DNA of 64,000 bases from Sulfoacidibacillus thermotolerans (GCF_003144315.1 NZ_MPDK01000011.1:1-64000); one strand, 5' to 3'; positions 45,393 to 54,950 are shown, numbered from the stretch's first letter. Notes: generated from the sequence alone by a model not told the origin. Translations and numbers: made by a program.

Positions 45393-46977
45393 CCCCGCTC
45401 TCCTCCTGGCTTTCGGCAATCGGCAACTGAATGACCATACGGATACCCGTTGGCACTTTACGCCTAGCGAAGATCTGCCCACCATGTGCCTCGACAATTC
45501 CTTTGCAGATCGCGAGACCGAGTCCAGTGCCAGGAATTCGTTTTGCTGACTCCGCACGGTAAAACTTATCGAATATTTTCTCCTCTTCACCCTCTGGAAT
45601 GCCGATTCCTTCATCTTCAACAATTATGACAGCAACCCCATCTTGCTCTCTCACCTGGATGTCAATCTGACTGCCATCGAATGAATACTTTACCGCGTTA
45701 CTCAAGATATTGACAAGCACTTGTTCGATCAATACGTCATCGACATAAAAAGGAGGCAGCTCTGCAGGCATCTGGATCTGCACCTTTCGTCGCAAAAGCG
45801 GATCTTGCAACTGGCGCAAAACTACGCCAAGCATATCAGCTACATCACATAAACGCCGTCGTAATGTCAACATACCACTTTCCAAGCGGACCATGCCTAA
45901 CAAGTTGGTCACTAATCGATTCATGCGCATCGCACTATCGCGGATTGTAAACAGTAAATCGCGCTGGTCCTCTGGACTAAGTACCTCTGCATGTTCGATC
46001 ATTCCCGTTACAGAACCGATAATGCCAGCAAGCGGCGTGCGTAACTCATGTGAAATCGAATCGAGCAACGCCGTGCGCAATCGTTCAGATTCTGCAGATA
46101 GACGCGCAATCCGCGCCTCCCGCTCTAATTGAATACGTGCAACTGAGACGGTCGCCAATCCGACAAACGCTTCGACCAAGTGCTGTCTCACCCCAATCCC
46201 TTCATGAAGATCTGAGGTTGCACCAATGACCAAAACACCTCGGACAACTTCCTCCGTCTTCAGAAGAAAATAGCGTGCAGCTTCGCGAGAAAAATTTTCT
46301 GTTCCCAGTCCAGCCGATTTGCCATTTTGAAGTACATAGAGACAAGCATCAACACACAAATCACTCTCAGCTAATGCACAACGTTCGACCCCTACATCAT
46401 GCAACGGTTCCATGAAATCCTTTTTCACACATCCATAGGCATCTCCCTTAGGAAGCACAATCCACACAGGTGCATGGAATGTATCTGCGACATGCGAGAC
46501 AATTGCTGTAGCCATGTCATCAAGATCATCGAGAGCCGTCATACGTTTGCTTAACTGGTATAAAGAAGCCGTGTCTGCTTCGCGCTGCTGAGATTCATAC
46601 ACCTGCTGACGCAGACGAAAGGCGAGTGTCGCTGTAAGAATCGCCACGACTAAAAACACAGCAAAAGAAATCAAGTAACGCAAATCACTTACAGAAAAAC
46701 TGAAAATAGGCGGGACAAAAAAATAGTCAAATGCAACCACACCCACAGCAGCTGCATAGATGGAAGGCCCAACCCCCCATCTCGTCGCGCTAAAAAGGAC
46801 CGGAAGTAAGAATAACAGTGCAATGTTTGCCAGTTGAAATGAGAGACCCACTTTCAACAAAGCCAATGTCAGCAGTCCGATCGCGACGGTGACCAGTAAA
46901 TAAGGCCACACTCCTTGGTTTAAACGTTCGCTTTTTTTGCGACGAACCTCCACCTTTGTTCCCTCAAATCTTTCCAC
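45367..46977 (-). CDS. C-terminal (membrane/kinase) half of a split KdpD
   Basis: A 536-residue histidine kinase equal to the second half of standard KdpD. Four helices at about residues 25-120 (DUF4118, with FDYFFVPP) are followed by a GAF-like region (about 145-285), HisKA with SISHELRTPLAGIIGS (His310), and HATPase with NILSNAVKYS, DEGIGIP and GTGLGLAI. The KdpD sensor and USP domains are missing here; they are supplied, in duplicate, by the separate protein at 37517-39847. The gene precedes kdpE with overlap. Confidence 0.94.
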   Translation of the reverse strand: MERFEGTKVEVRRKKSERLNQGVWPYLLVTVAIGLLTLALLKVGLSFQLANIALLFLLPVLFSATRWGVGPSIYAAAVGVVAFDYFFVPPIFSFSVSDLRYLISFAVFLVVAILTATLAFRLRQQVYESQQREADTASLYQLSKRMTALDDLDDMATAIVSHVADTFHAPVWIVLPKGDAYGCVKKDFMEPLHDVGVERCALAESDLCVDACLYVLQNGKSAGLGTENFSREAARYFLLKTEEVVRGVLVIGATSDLHEGIGVRQHLVEAFVGLATVSVARIQLEREARIARLSAESERLRTALLDSISHELRTPLAGIIGSVTGMIEHAEVLSPEDQRDLLFTIRDSAMRMNRLVTNLLGMVRLESGMLTLRRRLCDVADMLGVVLRQLQDPLLRRKVQIQMPAELPPFYVDDVLIEQVLVNILSNAVKYSFDGSQIDIQVREQDGVAVIIVEDEGIGIPEGEEEKIFDKFYRAESAKRIPGTGLGLAICKGIVEAHGGQIFARRKVPTGIRMVIQLPIAESQEESGDGRKNLSD

Positions 46978-46997
46978 TCAATTTCCTATTCCCGAAT

Positions 46998-48278
46998 TTA
47001 TGTGCGCGTCTGCCCCGTCCCCCGCACTCGATATTTATAACTCGTCAATTCGCGCAATCCCATCGGTCCACGCGCGTGTAATTTTTGCGTGGAAATTCCA
47101 ATTTCCGCTCCAAAGCCAAATTCAAATCCGTCAGTAAACCGCGTTGAGGCATTATGATAGACTGCCGCTGCATCGACACGACGCAAAAACTCCTCTGCGG
47201 TTGCAAGATCCTCTGTCACAATCGCCTCAGAATGACCGGTTCCATATCGTCCGATGTGATCAATGGCCTCATCTAATGAGGATACAACCTTTACTGCAAG
47301 AATGAGCCCAAGAAATTCAGTCGCATAATCTTCTTCAACTGCTCGCTGTAAAAGAGCAAGCGTACGTTCTTCATTGTGAGAAAGCGCTGAGTGATTTTGC
47401 AGAACAAAAAAAGAAGGTTCATCAAGTCGCAGTTCCACGCCAGACGCAATCATGCGACGAGCTATCAAGGGTAAGAAATCCTGCGCAATCGCTTCATGGA
47501 TAAGCAACGTTTCCGCCGCGTTACATACAGAAGGTCGCTGTGTCTTTGCATTCAAGGTAATCTCTACAGCCATATCTAACTTCGCGTTTGCATCGACATA
47601 GACATGACAATTGCCCACACCCGTCTCAATCACTGGCACAGTTGCATGTTCAACCACATGACGGATTAACCCGGCCCCACCCCTTGGAATCACAAGATCA
47701 ACCATGCCCCGCGCACGAATCAATGCGTCAACCGAGCGCCGATCCGTATCTGTCACCATCATCACAAGGTCACTCGGCAACCCAACCTCTTCAAGTGCCC
47801 TGCGCAATGCCCCCGTAAGTGCAGCGTTCGTTTCATACGCCTCTTTCCCACCGCGCAACACGACAACATTTCCCGTCTTCAGTGTTAATGCCGCTGTATC
47901 CACGGTCACATTCGGACGAGCCTCATAAATGACGCCTACCACACCAAAGGGAACCCGCACTTGTTCGATCAGTAACCCATTTGGACGTGTCCACGATGCC
48001 ATCACTTCCCCGATCGGATCATCGAGGGCAATAACTGCATGCAATCCTTGCACCATCGCCAAAATACGTTGTTCATCCAAAGCAAGTCGATCTAGCCGCG
48101 CTTGCGTCTCAAATGCCTCCTGTGCACGGGTCAGATCCTTTTTATTTGCCGTTAAGATTTCATCTGTCGCACGTAAAATGTGCTCTCCCATCACTGCAAG
48201 AGCTTGATCCTTTTGCTCACGAGTTAACATATTGGCCGCTTTTGCCGCCTCACGGGCTCGTAAGAGTTCTTTTTCCAC
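46998..48278 (-). CDS. proA: Glutamate-5-semialdehyde dehydrogenase (gamma-glutamyl phosphate reductase)
   Basis: The second enzyme of proline synthesis, NADPH-dependent, 426 residues. It has PFGVVGVIYEARPNVTVDTAALTLKTGN, the LRGGKEA motif, VIPRGGAGLIRHV and the catalytic-cysteine segment QRPSVCNAAETLL. The C-terminal GPMGLRELTSYKY is diagnostic. The GTG at 48278 follows GGGGAG by eight bases. It lies 22 bases after proB; the kinase gene begins 20 bases further on. Confidence 0.96.
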   Translation of the reverse strand: MEKELLRAREAAKAANMLTREQKDQALAVMGEHILRATDEILTANKKDLTRAQEAFETQARLDRLALDEQRILAMVQGLHAVIALDDPIGEVMASWTRPNGLLIEQVRVPFGVVGVIYEARPNVTVDTAALTLKTGNVVVLRGGKEAYETNAALTGALRRALEEVGLPSDLVMMVTDTDRRSVDALIRARGMVDLVIPRGGAGLIRHVVEHATVPVIETGVGNCHVYVDANAKLDMAVEITLNAKTQRPSVCNAAETLLIHEAIAQDFLPLIARRMIASGVELRLDEPSFFVLQNHSALSHNEERTLALLQRAVEEDYATEFLGLILAVKVVSSLDEAIDHIGRYGTGHSEAIVTEDLATAEEFLRRVDAAAVYHNASTRFTDGFEFGFGAEIGISTQKLHARGPMGLRELTSYKYRVRGTGQTRT

Positions 48279-48300
48279 TATGCTCACTCCCCAAGTGATC

Positions 48301-49398
48301 TCACAAAAGCAGTGCGAGGTCATTGCGATGCACAACTTCCGGCAGACCGTGTAATTGACCTTTCAGCGACTTGTTTTTAATGAAATATTCTAAATCACGT
48401 GCAGAAAACGACACGATGCCTTTTGCGATGGCTCTCCCTTCAGGGTCGATTAACTCTACAATCGCTCCTTCGTCAAATCGCCCCTCCACCCGCTCAATAC
48501 CCGGTAGCAATAAACTGCCACCTGTCGTTCGCACAGCACGCGCCGCGCCAGCATCAATGTACAGCCGACCCACGCTGCGCGAACCGTGAACAAGCCAAGA
48601 CTTTCGCGCATTCCAATGACTCTTCTCCGGAAGAAAGCGTGTGCCAAGCCTTTCCCCTCTTAGCAATCGCATCAGCACATTAGGCTCAGAAGCCGCTGCA
48701 ATCACCACTTCAATCCCCGAATGGATTGCCATTTCTGCCGCGCGGATTTTTGTGTGCATGCCGCCAGTCCCAACTGACGACCCGACCCCACCTGCAAGCT
48801 CACGAATTGAACTGTCGATTTTCTCAACTTCTTCGATCCGTTTGGCATCTGGCACAACTCTTGGATCCTCTGTATAGAGTCCATCAATATCCGTTAGTAA
48901 GATCAGATGCTGCGCACATATCAAAATGGCAACTAACGCCGCGAGCGAATCATTATCTCCAAAGCGAATTTCATTCACTGCAACCGTATCATTTTCATTG
49001 ACAATCGGTAAAACGCCCGCCTCAAGCAACGTCTCCAAGGTATTTCGAATGTTCACAAAGCGACGCCGATTCTCCATGTCTGAACGCGTCAGCAAAATCT
49101 GTGCAACCACACGATTTAAGGACATAAACTCACGTTGGTATAAATCGATTAAGAGACTCTGTCCAACCGCAGAAGCCGCCTGTTTCTCAGGTACCGTGCG
49201 CGCTGATCGCCATCCTAACCGTCCCCGGCCTGCAGCGATCGCTCCAGATGAGACTAAAATCACCTCATAAGCAGGATCCTTTAAGACTGGCGCTAGTCGT
49301 TCAACAATCCCATGCACTTTTTGCGAAGACAACAGACCCGTAGTAGGATCTGTCAAACTGCTCGAACCCACCTTGACCACTATCCGTAAACGTTGCAC
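48301..49398 (-). CDS. proB: Glutamate 5-kinase
   Basis: The first enzyme of proline synthesis. The 365-residue protein has IVVKVGSSSLTDP, LVSSGAIAAGRGRLGW, NENDTVAVNEIRFGDND and LLTDIDGLYTEDPR, then a C-terminal PUA domain from about residue 275. The GTG at 49398 follows GAGGTGAGAGT. It leads proB-proA. No T-box or other leader element was seen upstream. Confidence 0.96.
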   Translation of the reverse strand: MQRLRIVVKVGSSSLTDPTTGLLSSQKVHGIVERLAPVLKDPAYEVILVSSGAIAAGRGRLGWRSARTVPEKQAASAVGQSLLIDLYQREFMSLNRVVAQILLTRSDMENRRRFVNIRNTLETLLEAGVLPIVNENDTVAVNEIRFGDNDSLAALVAILICAQHLILLTDIDGLYTEDPRVVPDAKRIEEVEKIDSSIRELAGGVGSSVGTGGMHTKIRAAEMAIHSGIEVVIAAASEPNVLMRLLRGERLGTRFLPEKSHWNARKSWLVHGSRSVGRLYIDAGAARAVRTTGGSLLLPGIERVEGRFDEGAIVELIDPEGRAIAKGIVSFSARDLEYFIKNKSLKGQLHGLPEVVHRNDLALLL

Positions 49399-49689
49399 AC
49401 TCTCACCTCGTACATGAATAACAGTATACACCGTAACCCTTCTTGTAGGAATTCTCTTGAATATAGTTGGAATTCGATTGATGGCATAACCTCATTTGAA
49501 TAGGAAGCATGGACTTGAAATCATCACGTTGTTTTCTGCTCGGTTGCTATTTCAAATGCTGATCCCCCATCACCTCAACACCCCCACCAATGAATAGGTA
49601 ATTATTGGATGGAGAGACTAAGGGTACACAATTGTTGAACAGGGCGTCATCAGAATCAATCCATATTTCGAGCGAGGATCAGATAGCGG
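49399..49689. other. Intergenic region between proB and gerA
   Basis: A divergent gap of about 290 bases that must hold promoters for proB and the ger operon. I found no convincing sigma-A or sigma-G promoter, T-box or hairpin. Weak matches such as GAATA followed by GAGACTA after 17 bases did not meet the sigma-G pattern. Confidence 0.3.
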
Positions 49690-51273
49690 ATGAAAGCAAA
49701 AAAGTTAATTGGACGCAAACTATCCAACATCAAAACATGTCGGTCACAGCGTACTCATCGTAAATTACCCCATCCCACATCAGGTGATGCGACAGAACGC
49801 ACACTCCCTGCACAAATCGCGAAGGTACAAGAATGGATAGAGCAGGAATGGCATCCTTGTACGGATTTACAATTTCGTACACTCCGCGTCAATCAACATG
49901 AACTTCTTTTAGTCTGGATTCAAGGACTAGTTGCAAAAGAATATATTCAAAGCGGCATTCTTCAACCGTTACTTTCTGGTGATCTCACGTTAGAAACGCT
50001 ACGTGACGTTGCAGACCACCTCCAAACAGTCACAATTGATCCTATCCATACGCTCGATGATTGCAATGTGGCCCTAGAAGATGGAAAAGTCGTGATCAGC
50101 CTCGATGGACAATCGCGGGGCCTTGCCGTCGACGTGAGTAAAATTCCCGGAAGATCGCTCGAAAAAGCTGAAAATGAACCCACCCTGCATGGACCGCAAG
50201 AAGCTTTTGTCGAAAATGCAGCCACGAATATTTCATTGTTGCGCAAGCGAATTCGCAGTCCACGCCTAAAAATCGAAACGTATATACTTGGCAGTTACTC
50301 GAAAACAAGCGTATCTATTCTTTACATTGAAGGAATTACAAAGCCTGCTTTGCTAACCGAAATGAGAGAACGGCTGTTGCGCATCCATACCGATATGGTA
50401 CACGATCTCAATGATCTTCAAGAGTATATCGCGGATGAAGCTTTCACCTTATTTCCGCTCACTGAAGAGACAGAGCGCCCTGAGCGCGTTGCCGCCAACT
50501 TATTGCAAGGACGCGCTGGAATCATCGCCGATGGTTCTCCATTTTGCTTAATGGTACCCGCAACTTTCGTCAATTTCTTGACGTCACCCGATGACTATTA
50601 CATGCAATATTCCCTCGTGTTGCCATTGCGTGTGTTGCGTCACGTGATGTACTGGATCTCGATCTTACTCCCTGCCATGTATGTGGCGCTCTTGACCTAT
50701 AATCAAGACCTGCTCCCCACTCCACTACTGATCAGTGTCACAGCGCAACACGCGGGCATCCCCTTTCCGACCGTCGTGGAAGCTTTACTCATGCTCGCAG
50801 CTTTTGAGGCTCTGCGTGAAGCAGGTACGCGTTTGCCACGCGCTGTGGGCCAGTCGGTGAGTATTGTTGGCACGCTAATTATTGGTGATGCTGCTGTTCG
50901 CGCCGGACTTGTGTCTCCCGGCATCATTATTGCAGTCGCTAGTACCGGGGTCGCATCCTTCACTTTGCCTGCTCTTGGATTAGTAAGTTCCAGTCGCAAC
51001 ATCCAGTTTTTATTTGTCATTGTCGCAGGATTATTAGGTCTTTATGGAATCTTGTTGTTAGGGATGCTATTGGTCGGACATCTCGTCTCTTTGCGTTCCT
51101 TTGGTGTGCCTTACATGTCACCCATTGCCCCAATGATCTGGTCGGATATGAAAGATGTCGTGATTCGCAGTCCTTGGTGGGCGATGAAACGCCGTCCCAG
51201 ACAATTCGAACCACAAAATCCAGTCCGTAGCGATCGGATGCCACCAGGCCCCAAACAGCAAAAACGTATATGA
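49690..51273 (+). CDS. Spore germinant receptor A subunit (GerA family)
   Basis: A 527-residue inner-membrane protein of dormant spores. Its N-terminal soluble domain (to about residue 290) has IYIEGITKP-type and GRAGIIADGSPFCLMVP sequences; a membrane domain with four to five helices follows, including TPLLISVTAQHAGIPFPTVVEALLM and LPRAVGQSVSIVGTLIIGDAAVRAGLVSPG. These are hallmarks of GerAA. The strongly basic N terminus (MKAKKLIGRKL) is typical. First gene of an A-C-D-B operon. The germinant cannot be predicted. Confidence 0.94.
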   Translation: MKAKKLIGRKLSNIKTCRSQRTHRKLPHPTSGDATERTLPAQIAKVQEWIEQEWHPCTDLQFRTLRVNQHELLLVWIQGLVAKEYIQSGILQPLLSGDLTLETLRDVADHLQTVTIDPIHTLDDCNVALEDGKVVISLDGQSRGLAVDVSKIPGRSLEKAENEPTLHGPQEAFVENAATNISLLRKRIRSPRLKIETYILGSYSKTSVSILYIEGITKPALLTEMRERLLRIHTDMVHDLNDLQEYIADEAFTLFPLTEETERPERVAANLLQGRAGIIADGSPFCLMVPATFVNFLTSPDDYYMQYSLVLPLRVLRHVMYWISILLPAMYVALLTYNQDLLPTPLLISVTAQHAGIPFPTVVEALLMLAAFEALREAGTRLPRAVGQSVSIVGTLIIGDAAVRAGLVSPGIIIAVASTGVASFTLPALGLVSSSRNIQFLFVIVAGLLGLYGILLLGMLLVGHLVSLRSFGVPYMSPIAPMIWSDMKDVVIRSPWWAMKRRPRQFEPQNPVRSDRMPPGPKQQKRI

Positions 51274-51284
51274 GGAGTCTGTTG

Positions 51285-52487
51285 ATGAAAAGAATCCTGA
51301 TCGTTGCAGCTCTATTCGTATGTTGTTTATCACTTACGAGTTGTGCAGATCATACAGAGGTCAACGACATGAATGTAGTTGTCGGATTAGGGCTTGACGA
51401 GACAAAAGATGGAATGACTAGAGTGACTGCGGAATTTGTCAATCCGCAAAACTCGCCGATCTCAGGGGGTCAAGGTGGAAGCAGCGGCGGATCTAGTAAG
51501 AGTAAAGCCTACTTTATTCGAGACACTACAGGTCCATCCTTAGAAGACGCGATTAAACAATTTGATCAAATCCTTCCTCACCGCATGTATATGGCACACA
51601 ATACTGTAGTGGTTTTCGGCGCAACATACCTAAAACATGGAATTGAGCGAGCTTTTGATTATTTAGAGCGGAACCGCTATTTGCGTCGTAACCAAATGAT
51701 GATCGCGACGACAGGATCAGCAAATCGCCTCTTAGCCGCGCCGACAGATCCGGAGCCGACCAATGCCTTTGGCCTGCGCGCGTTAGCTGAACAAGCAGCT
51801 GCCACATCACCTGTTATGGACAGCGAACAATTGCACATCATTAAGCAGTACCTATCTCCTTCGCACGCCCCAGTCCTCATTTGGATGGATTTAGATCAAA
51901 AGGGTAGGCCCATGCAAAAAGGAGTCGCTCTTTTGCATGGAGGGAAGATCGTAGATTATTTGGATTTACCACATGCAGAAGGTCTTTTCTGGCTCAAGGG
52001 AGAAACGCACCAAATTCAAGTTTCTGTCCCATGCGCAAATCATCACAAAACTACATTTCGCATTGTGCGCTCCAATACGAAGGTGACTGCTATCCAAAAT
52101 CCGCATCATAAGCTTACATTCATCGTCTCCTTGCAAGGCACTGCGGAAATAGAGAGCTTTTGCAGCACTGAACTTTTTGACCAAACACTGTATCAACGCA
52201 TAAGCCAACAGGTGGATACTGCTGTGTTAGATAAGATGCGCCAAACGATGAAGACCCTTCAAACTGATGACGTTGATGCAGTCCAATTTGCGGCACAACT
52301 CTACCGCCATCACCCACAACTATGGCGCAAATTGAAAGGTTCATGGAATCAAGACTTTACACATCTGCCAGTGTCTTATCACGTACATATTCAAGTTGAG
52401 CGCTCTGGTCTTATTGCACAAACGCCTACGCGGTGGCTCGAAGATCAAGGGAAGCCACCTCGCGTGCAAGGAGGAGGTGCAAAGTGA
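51285..52487 (+). CDS. Spore germinant receptor C subunit, lipoprotein (Ger(x)C family)
   Basis: A 400-residue lipoprotein with a signal ending in SLTSC near residue 20, followed by GerC-type VNDMNVVVGLGLDE and later blocks. It should be anchored outside the inner spore membrane by its lipid. The ATG at 51285 follows AGGAG by seven bases; an earlier ATG overlaps gerA but has poorer spacing. Its end overlaps the next gene by four bases (GTGA). Confidence 0.93.
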   Translation: MKRILIVAALFVCCLSLTSCADHTEVNDMNVVVGLGLDETKDGMTRVTAEFVNPQNSPISGGQGGSSGGSSKSKAYFIRDTTGPSLEDAIKQFDQILPHRMYMAHNTVVVFGATYLKHGIERAFDYLERNRYLRRNQMMIATTGSANRLLAAPTDPEPTNAFGLRALAEQAAATSPVMDSEQLHIIKQYLSPSHAPVLIWMDLDQKGRPMQKGVALLHGGKIVDYLDLPHAEGLFWLKGETHQIQVSVPCANHHKTTFRIVRSNTKVTAIQNPHHKLTFIVSLQGTAEIESFCSTELFDQTLYQRISQQVDTAVLDKMRQTMKTLQTDDVDAVQFAAQLYRHHPQLWRKLKGSWNQDFTHLPVSYHVHIQVERSGLIAQTPTRWLEDQGKPPRVQGGGAK

Positions 52488-52708
52488 GTGAAATGTCTAT
52501 CCTCTTTGCACTTGTTTTATGGTTTGCACAACGCCGGCAACTGCGTGCAGCGCCAATTCGTGAACGCGTAATCTGGTACGCCATGGTCGGTCTCGCTATA
52601 AGTTTTGCATTCGTAATCAGTTGGCATCTCGCTCCGAATCTCCAACCACTTGCCTGGATCGATCGATTGTTTGATCCTCTGACACACAAACTCTATCAAA
52701 TTCTTTGA
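52484..52708 (+). CDS. Small membrane protein, likely germinant receptor D subunit
   Basis: A 74-residue protein with two helices (MSILFALVLWFAQ, VIWYAMVGLAISFAFVISWHL) and a polar tail. The GTG start overlaps the C subunit stop (GTGA) and follows GGAGG. Small two-helix D proteins of about this length occur in several Bacillus ger operons and modulate receptor activity; the gene position fits. Confidence 0.7.
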   Translation: MSEMSILFALVLWFAQRRQLRAAPIRERVIWYAMVGLAISFAFVISWHLAPNLQPLAWIDRLFDPLTHKLYQIL

Positions 52709-52724
52709 GAGGAGACGTCACGAG

Positions 52725-53801
52725 ATGCAAATCCAAATTTCGCGTGTGCAACTCATCACCATCCTAGTTTGGGTTGTATTAGGCACAGGTATTGTGACGA
52801 TTCCTGCAGCAATCGCACAATTCACCATTCATGACGCGTGGATGATCCCCCTCTTTTTCCTTTTTGGCGGCGGCGGCGTCGCCCTTGTAGCACACCTTTT
52901 CATGAAAACCTTCCCACATCAATCCCTCGCACAGGCAGCAGAAAACTCCTTGGGACACATCTTTGGCTCTGGTCTCGTAATCTGGATTCTCATTTGGCTT
53001 TATCTCGCAGTGACCACGATTGCGCGCGAATTAAGTGCCTTTGCTACCACAGTAATCTTGCCACACACACCTGAATACGTCATCTCTGCATTCAATCTGT
53101 TCGTCGTTGCATACTTAGTCTACCTTGGCTTAGAAGTGATTGCGCGCGTAAATGAATTTATTACACCCCTCGTATTGATCAGCGTTCCTATTCTATTTAT
53201 TTTATCCGTGCGAAATTTCGAATTCGAACAATTTCTCCCCATGTTCGCTGACGGAATGAGTCCGATTGCAAGAGCTGCTGTCGTTCAGCTACTCGATTAT
53301 TCCCTCGAAATGCTTATCGTTCTGCAGATCATACCCACCTTAGAAAGTCCACAAACAATTGGTAAAGACATTTTGATCGCATCGGCCATCATTACAGGCA
53401 TTCTCAGTTTAATCGTGACGCTCACGGTCGGAATCGTCGGTCCCTCTACCAGCTATCTGAATTATCCTGTGCTCGAAATTGTTCGCTCCATTCGCATCGG
53501 AAAATTCATAGAGCGACTCGATACACTCTACGTGATGGGCGTTGTGAGCACTCTAATTTTAAAAGTAGCGATGTTTCATTACTGCCTATGCGATACTTGG
53601 AAGGACCTTTTCCACTTATCCTCCATCCGATTACTCGCTTGGAGCGGCGGACTTGTCGTGTGGACAGGAAGTCTATTCCTTTTTGGAAATATGGCAGATG
53701 TATACCATTTCATTATGGACACTGCCCCCATCTATTTCCTTCTGACAATGGTCGGAATTCCCCTTCTCCTCATCGCCACTCAGAAACTTTTTAAAAAATA
53801 G
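52725..53801 (+). CDS. Spore germinant receptor B subunit (GerAB/APC family)
   Basis: A 358-residue permease-like protein with ten helices. It has the family opening ISRVQLITILVWVVLGTGIVTIPAAIA and the internal LGLEVIARVNEFITPLVLISVPIL. This fold binds the germinant in characterised receptors. AGGAG precedes the ATG. Last gene of the operon, apparently intact to its C terminus. Confidence 0.93.
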   Translation: MQIQISRVQLITILVWVVLGTGIVTIPAAIAQFTIHDAWMIPLFFLFGGGGVALVAHLFMKTFPHQSLAQAAENSLGHIFGSGLVIWILIWLYLAVTTIARELSAFATTVILPHTPEYVISAFNLFVVAYLVYLGLEVIARVNEFITPLVLISVPILFILSVRNFEFEQFLPMFADGMSPIARAAVVQLLDYSLEMLIVLQIIPTLESPQTIGKDILIASAIITGILSLIVTLTVGIVGPSTSYLNYPVLEIVRSIRIGKFIERLDTLYVMGVVSTLILKVAMFHYCLCDTWKDLFHLSSIRLLAWSGGLVVWTGSLFLFGNMADVYHFIMDTAPIYFLLTMVGIPLLLIATQKLFKK

Positions 53802-53802
53802 A

Positions 53803-53837
53803 AATGATCGATAGATGCGAACCTTGGTCGTTTTTTG
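53803..53837 (+). terminator. Weak terminator after the ger operon
   Basis: AATGATC pairs with GGTCGTT (including G-U pairs) and is followed by a run of T. The stem is short. It ends just where the direct repeats of the next operon begin. Confidence 0.35.
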
Positions 53838-53866
53838 TGACTCTATTGTGACTCTCCGATGATATT
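53835..53866 (+). promoter_or_regulatory. 11-bp-period direct repeat and -10, SARP-type promoter candidate
   Basis: TTGTGACTCT occurs at 53835-53844 and again at 53846-53855, one helical turn apart; a poorer copy beginning TTG lies at 53824. Counting the core as TTGTGAC (53846-53852), eight bases separate it from GATATT (53861-53866), a plausible -10. BTAD activators of the SARP type bind this arrangement. The operon's own regulator has a BTAD domain. Confidence 0.5.
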
Positions 53867-54922
53867 TTGAAGACAAGTTTAGTATGCGCTTTCATCATTC
53901 AAAATAGCAAAGGAGGAACCGATCAGGTGGATGGAAATCCAATTCAGGTGATCTGGAAAGATGATAACTCCACTCCTAGCCAAGCAGTCACTGACGCCAA
54001 AACACTCTTGCAGGACGATCAAGTGAACATTCTTGCTGGCGGTGTAAACAGTGCGAGCGCAATTGCGATGGAACCACTCGCCCTCAAATACCACACCGTC
54101 TACATGGTTGGCCCTGCCGTCGCTGACAGCATTACAGGACAGTATTACAACAAGTACATCTTTAAAATTTCGCCCAATTCATATATGGAGGCCAAGGCGG
54201 CTGTCTTGTCCATCGGTACTCCCGGCTCAACTGTCGCTCAACTAGCGCCAAGTTATGCATTTGGCTATGACTCTGTAACCGCCTTTCAAAAACTCGCTAC
54301 ACAAGCAGGTCTAAAAGATGTTCTCAATGTTTTTGCGGACCCAACGGCCACTGACTTTACGCCTCAGCTAACAAGAATTCTGCAGGTTCATCCGAAGTAC
54401 CTATTTGTGACCTGGGCAGGAGCACCTGGCCCCTGGAATTCCATTGCAAATATGAAACTGCAGCAACAAGGAATCACTGTTGTTACCGGAATTCCTAATA
54501 TTGCGGCGATTCAGGCGTTGTTTGGTCAATTTGCAGGTATGCGCGGGTTTACAACGTATTATTACCAACTACCGCATAACCCGATCAATGAGTACCTCAT
54601 TCAACATGATGAGTCCGAGTTTCATACTGTGCCAGACTTGTTCGATCCAGACGGCATGGCAGCAGCGATTGCGTTGGTTGACGGGCTTAAAAAAACAGCT
54701 GGGAACGCAAACGGCAATGCTCTTTCTACAGCTCTTTCGGGTATGTCATTTAAAGGGCCAAAAGGGACCTACACTTTTCGTGCTTCTGACCATCAAGCTC
54801 TGCAAAATCAATACAGCGTGATTCTCAAAAATGAGCCAGGTTACGCGTATCCCGTACCTACTTTACTCAAAGTGATACCTGCTAGTGAAACGATTCCCCC
54901 GGTACTAAACGGTGGACAATAA
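53867..54922 (+). CDS. Branched-chain-amino-acid-type ABC substrate-binding protein, N terminus missing
   Basis: At most 351 residues of a Liv-type (peripla_BP_6) binding protein. Homology starts near NSKGG and continues with IQVIWKDDNSTPSQAVTDAKTLLQ, VNILAGGVNSASA and PEGY-like C-terminal features, but the signal peptide and first strand (about 60-70 residues) are absent. The ORF begins with a TTG lacking a ribosome binding site; a GTG at 53927 has AAAGGAGG ten bases before it, although those bases also encode homologous KGG. Without a signal it would stay in the cytosol. Either a recent deletion crippled it, or it has been repurposed. It heads an operon with livG, F, H and M. Confidence 0.75.
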   Translation: MKTSLVCAFIIQNSKGGTDQVDGNPIQVIWKDDNSTPSQAVTDAKTLLQDDQVNILAGGVNSASAIAMEPLALKYHTVYMVGPAVADSITGQYYNKYIFKISPNSYMEAKAAVLSIGTPGSTVAQLAPSYAFGYDSVTAFQKLATQAGLKDVLNVFADPTATDFTPQLTRILQVHPKYLFVTWAGAPGPWNSIANMKLQQQGITVVTGIPNIAAIQALFGQFAGMRGFTTYYYQLPHNPINEYLIQHDESEFHTVPDLFDPDGMAAAIALVDGLKKTAGNANGNALSTALSGMSFKGPKGTYTFRASDHQALQNQYSVILKNEPGYAYPVPTLLKVIPASETIPPVLNGGQ

Positions 54923-54950
54923 AACGCAAGCAGCAGAAGAGGGCGAAACC

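Noticed and set aside
53927-54922. Treating the GTG at 53927 as the proven start of the binding protein
   Set aside because: The AAAGGAGG before it also encodes the homologous KGG residues, so the apparent ribosome binding site may be coincidental.
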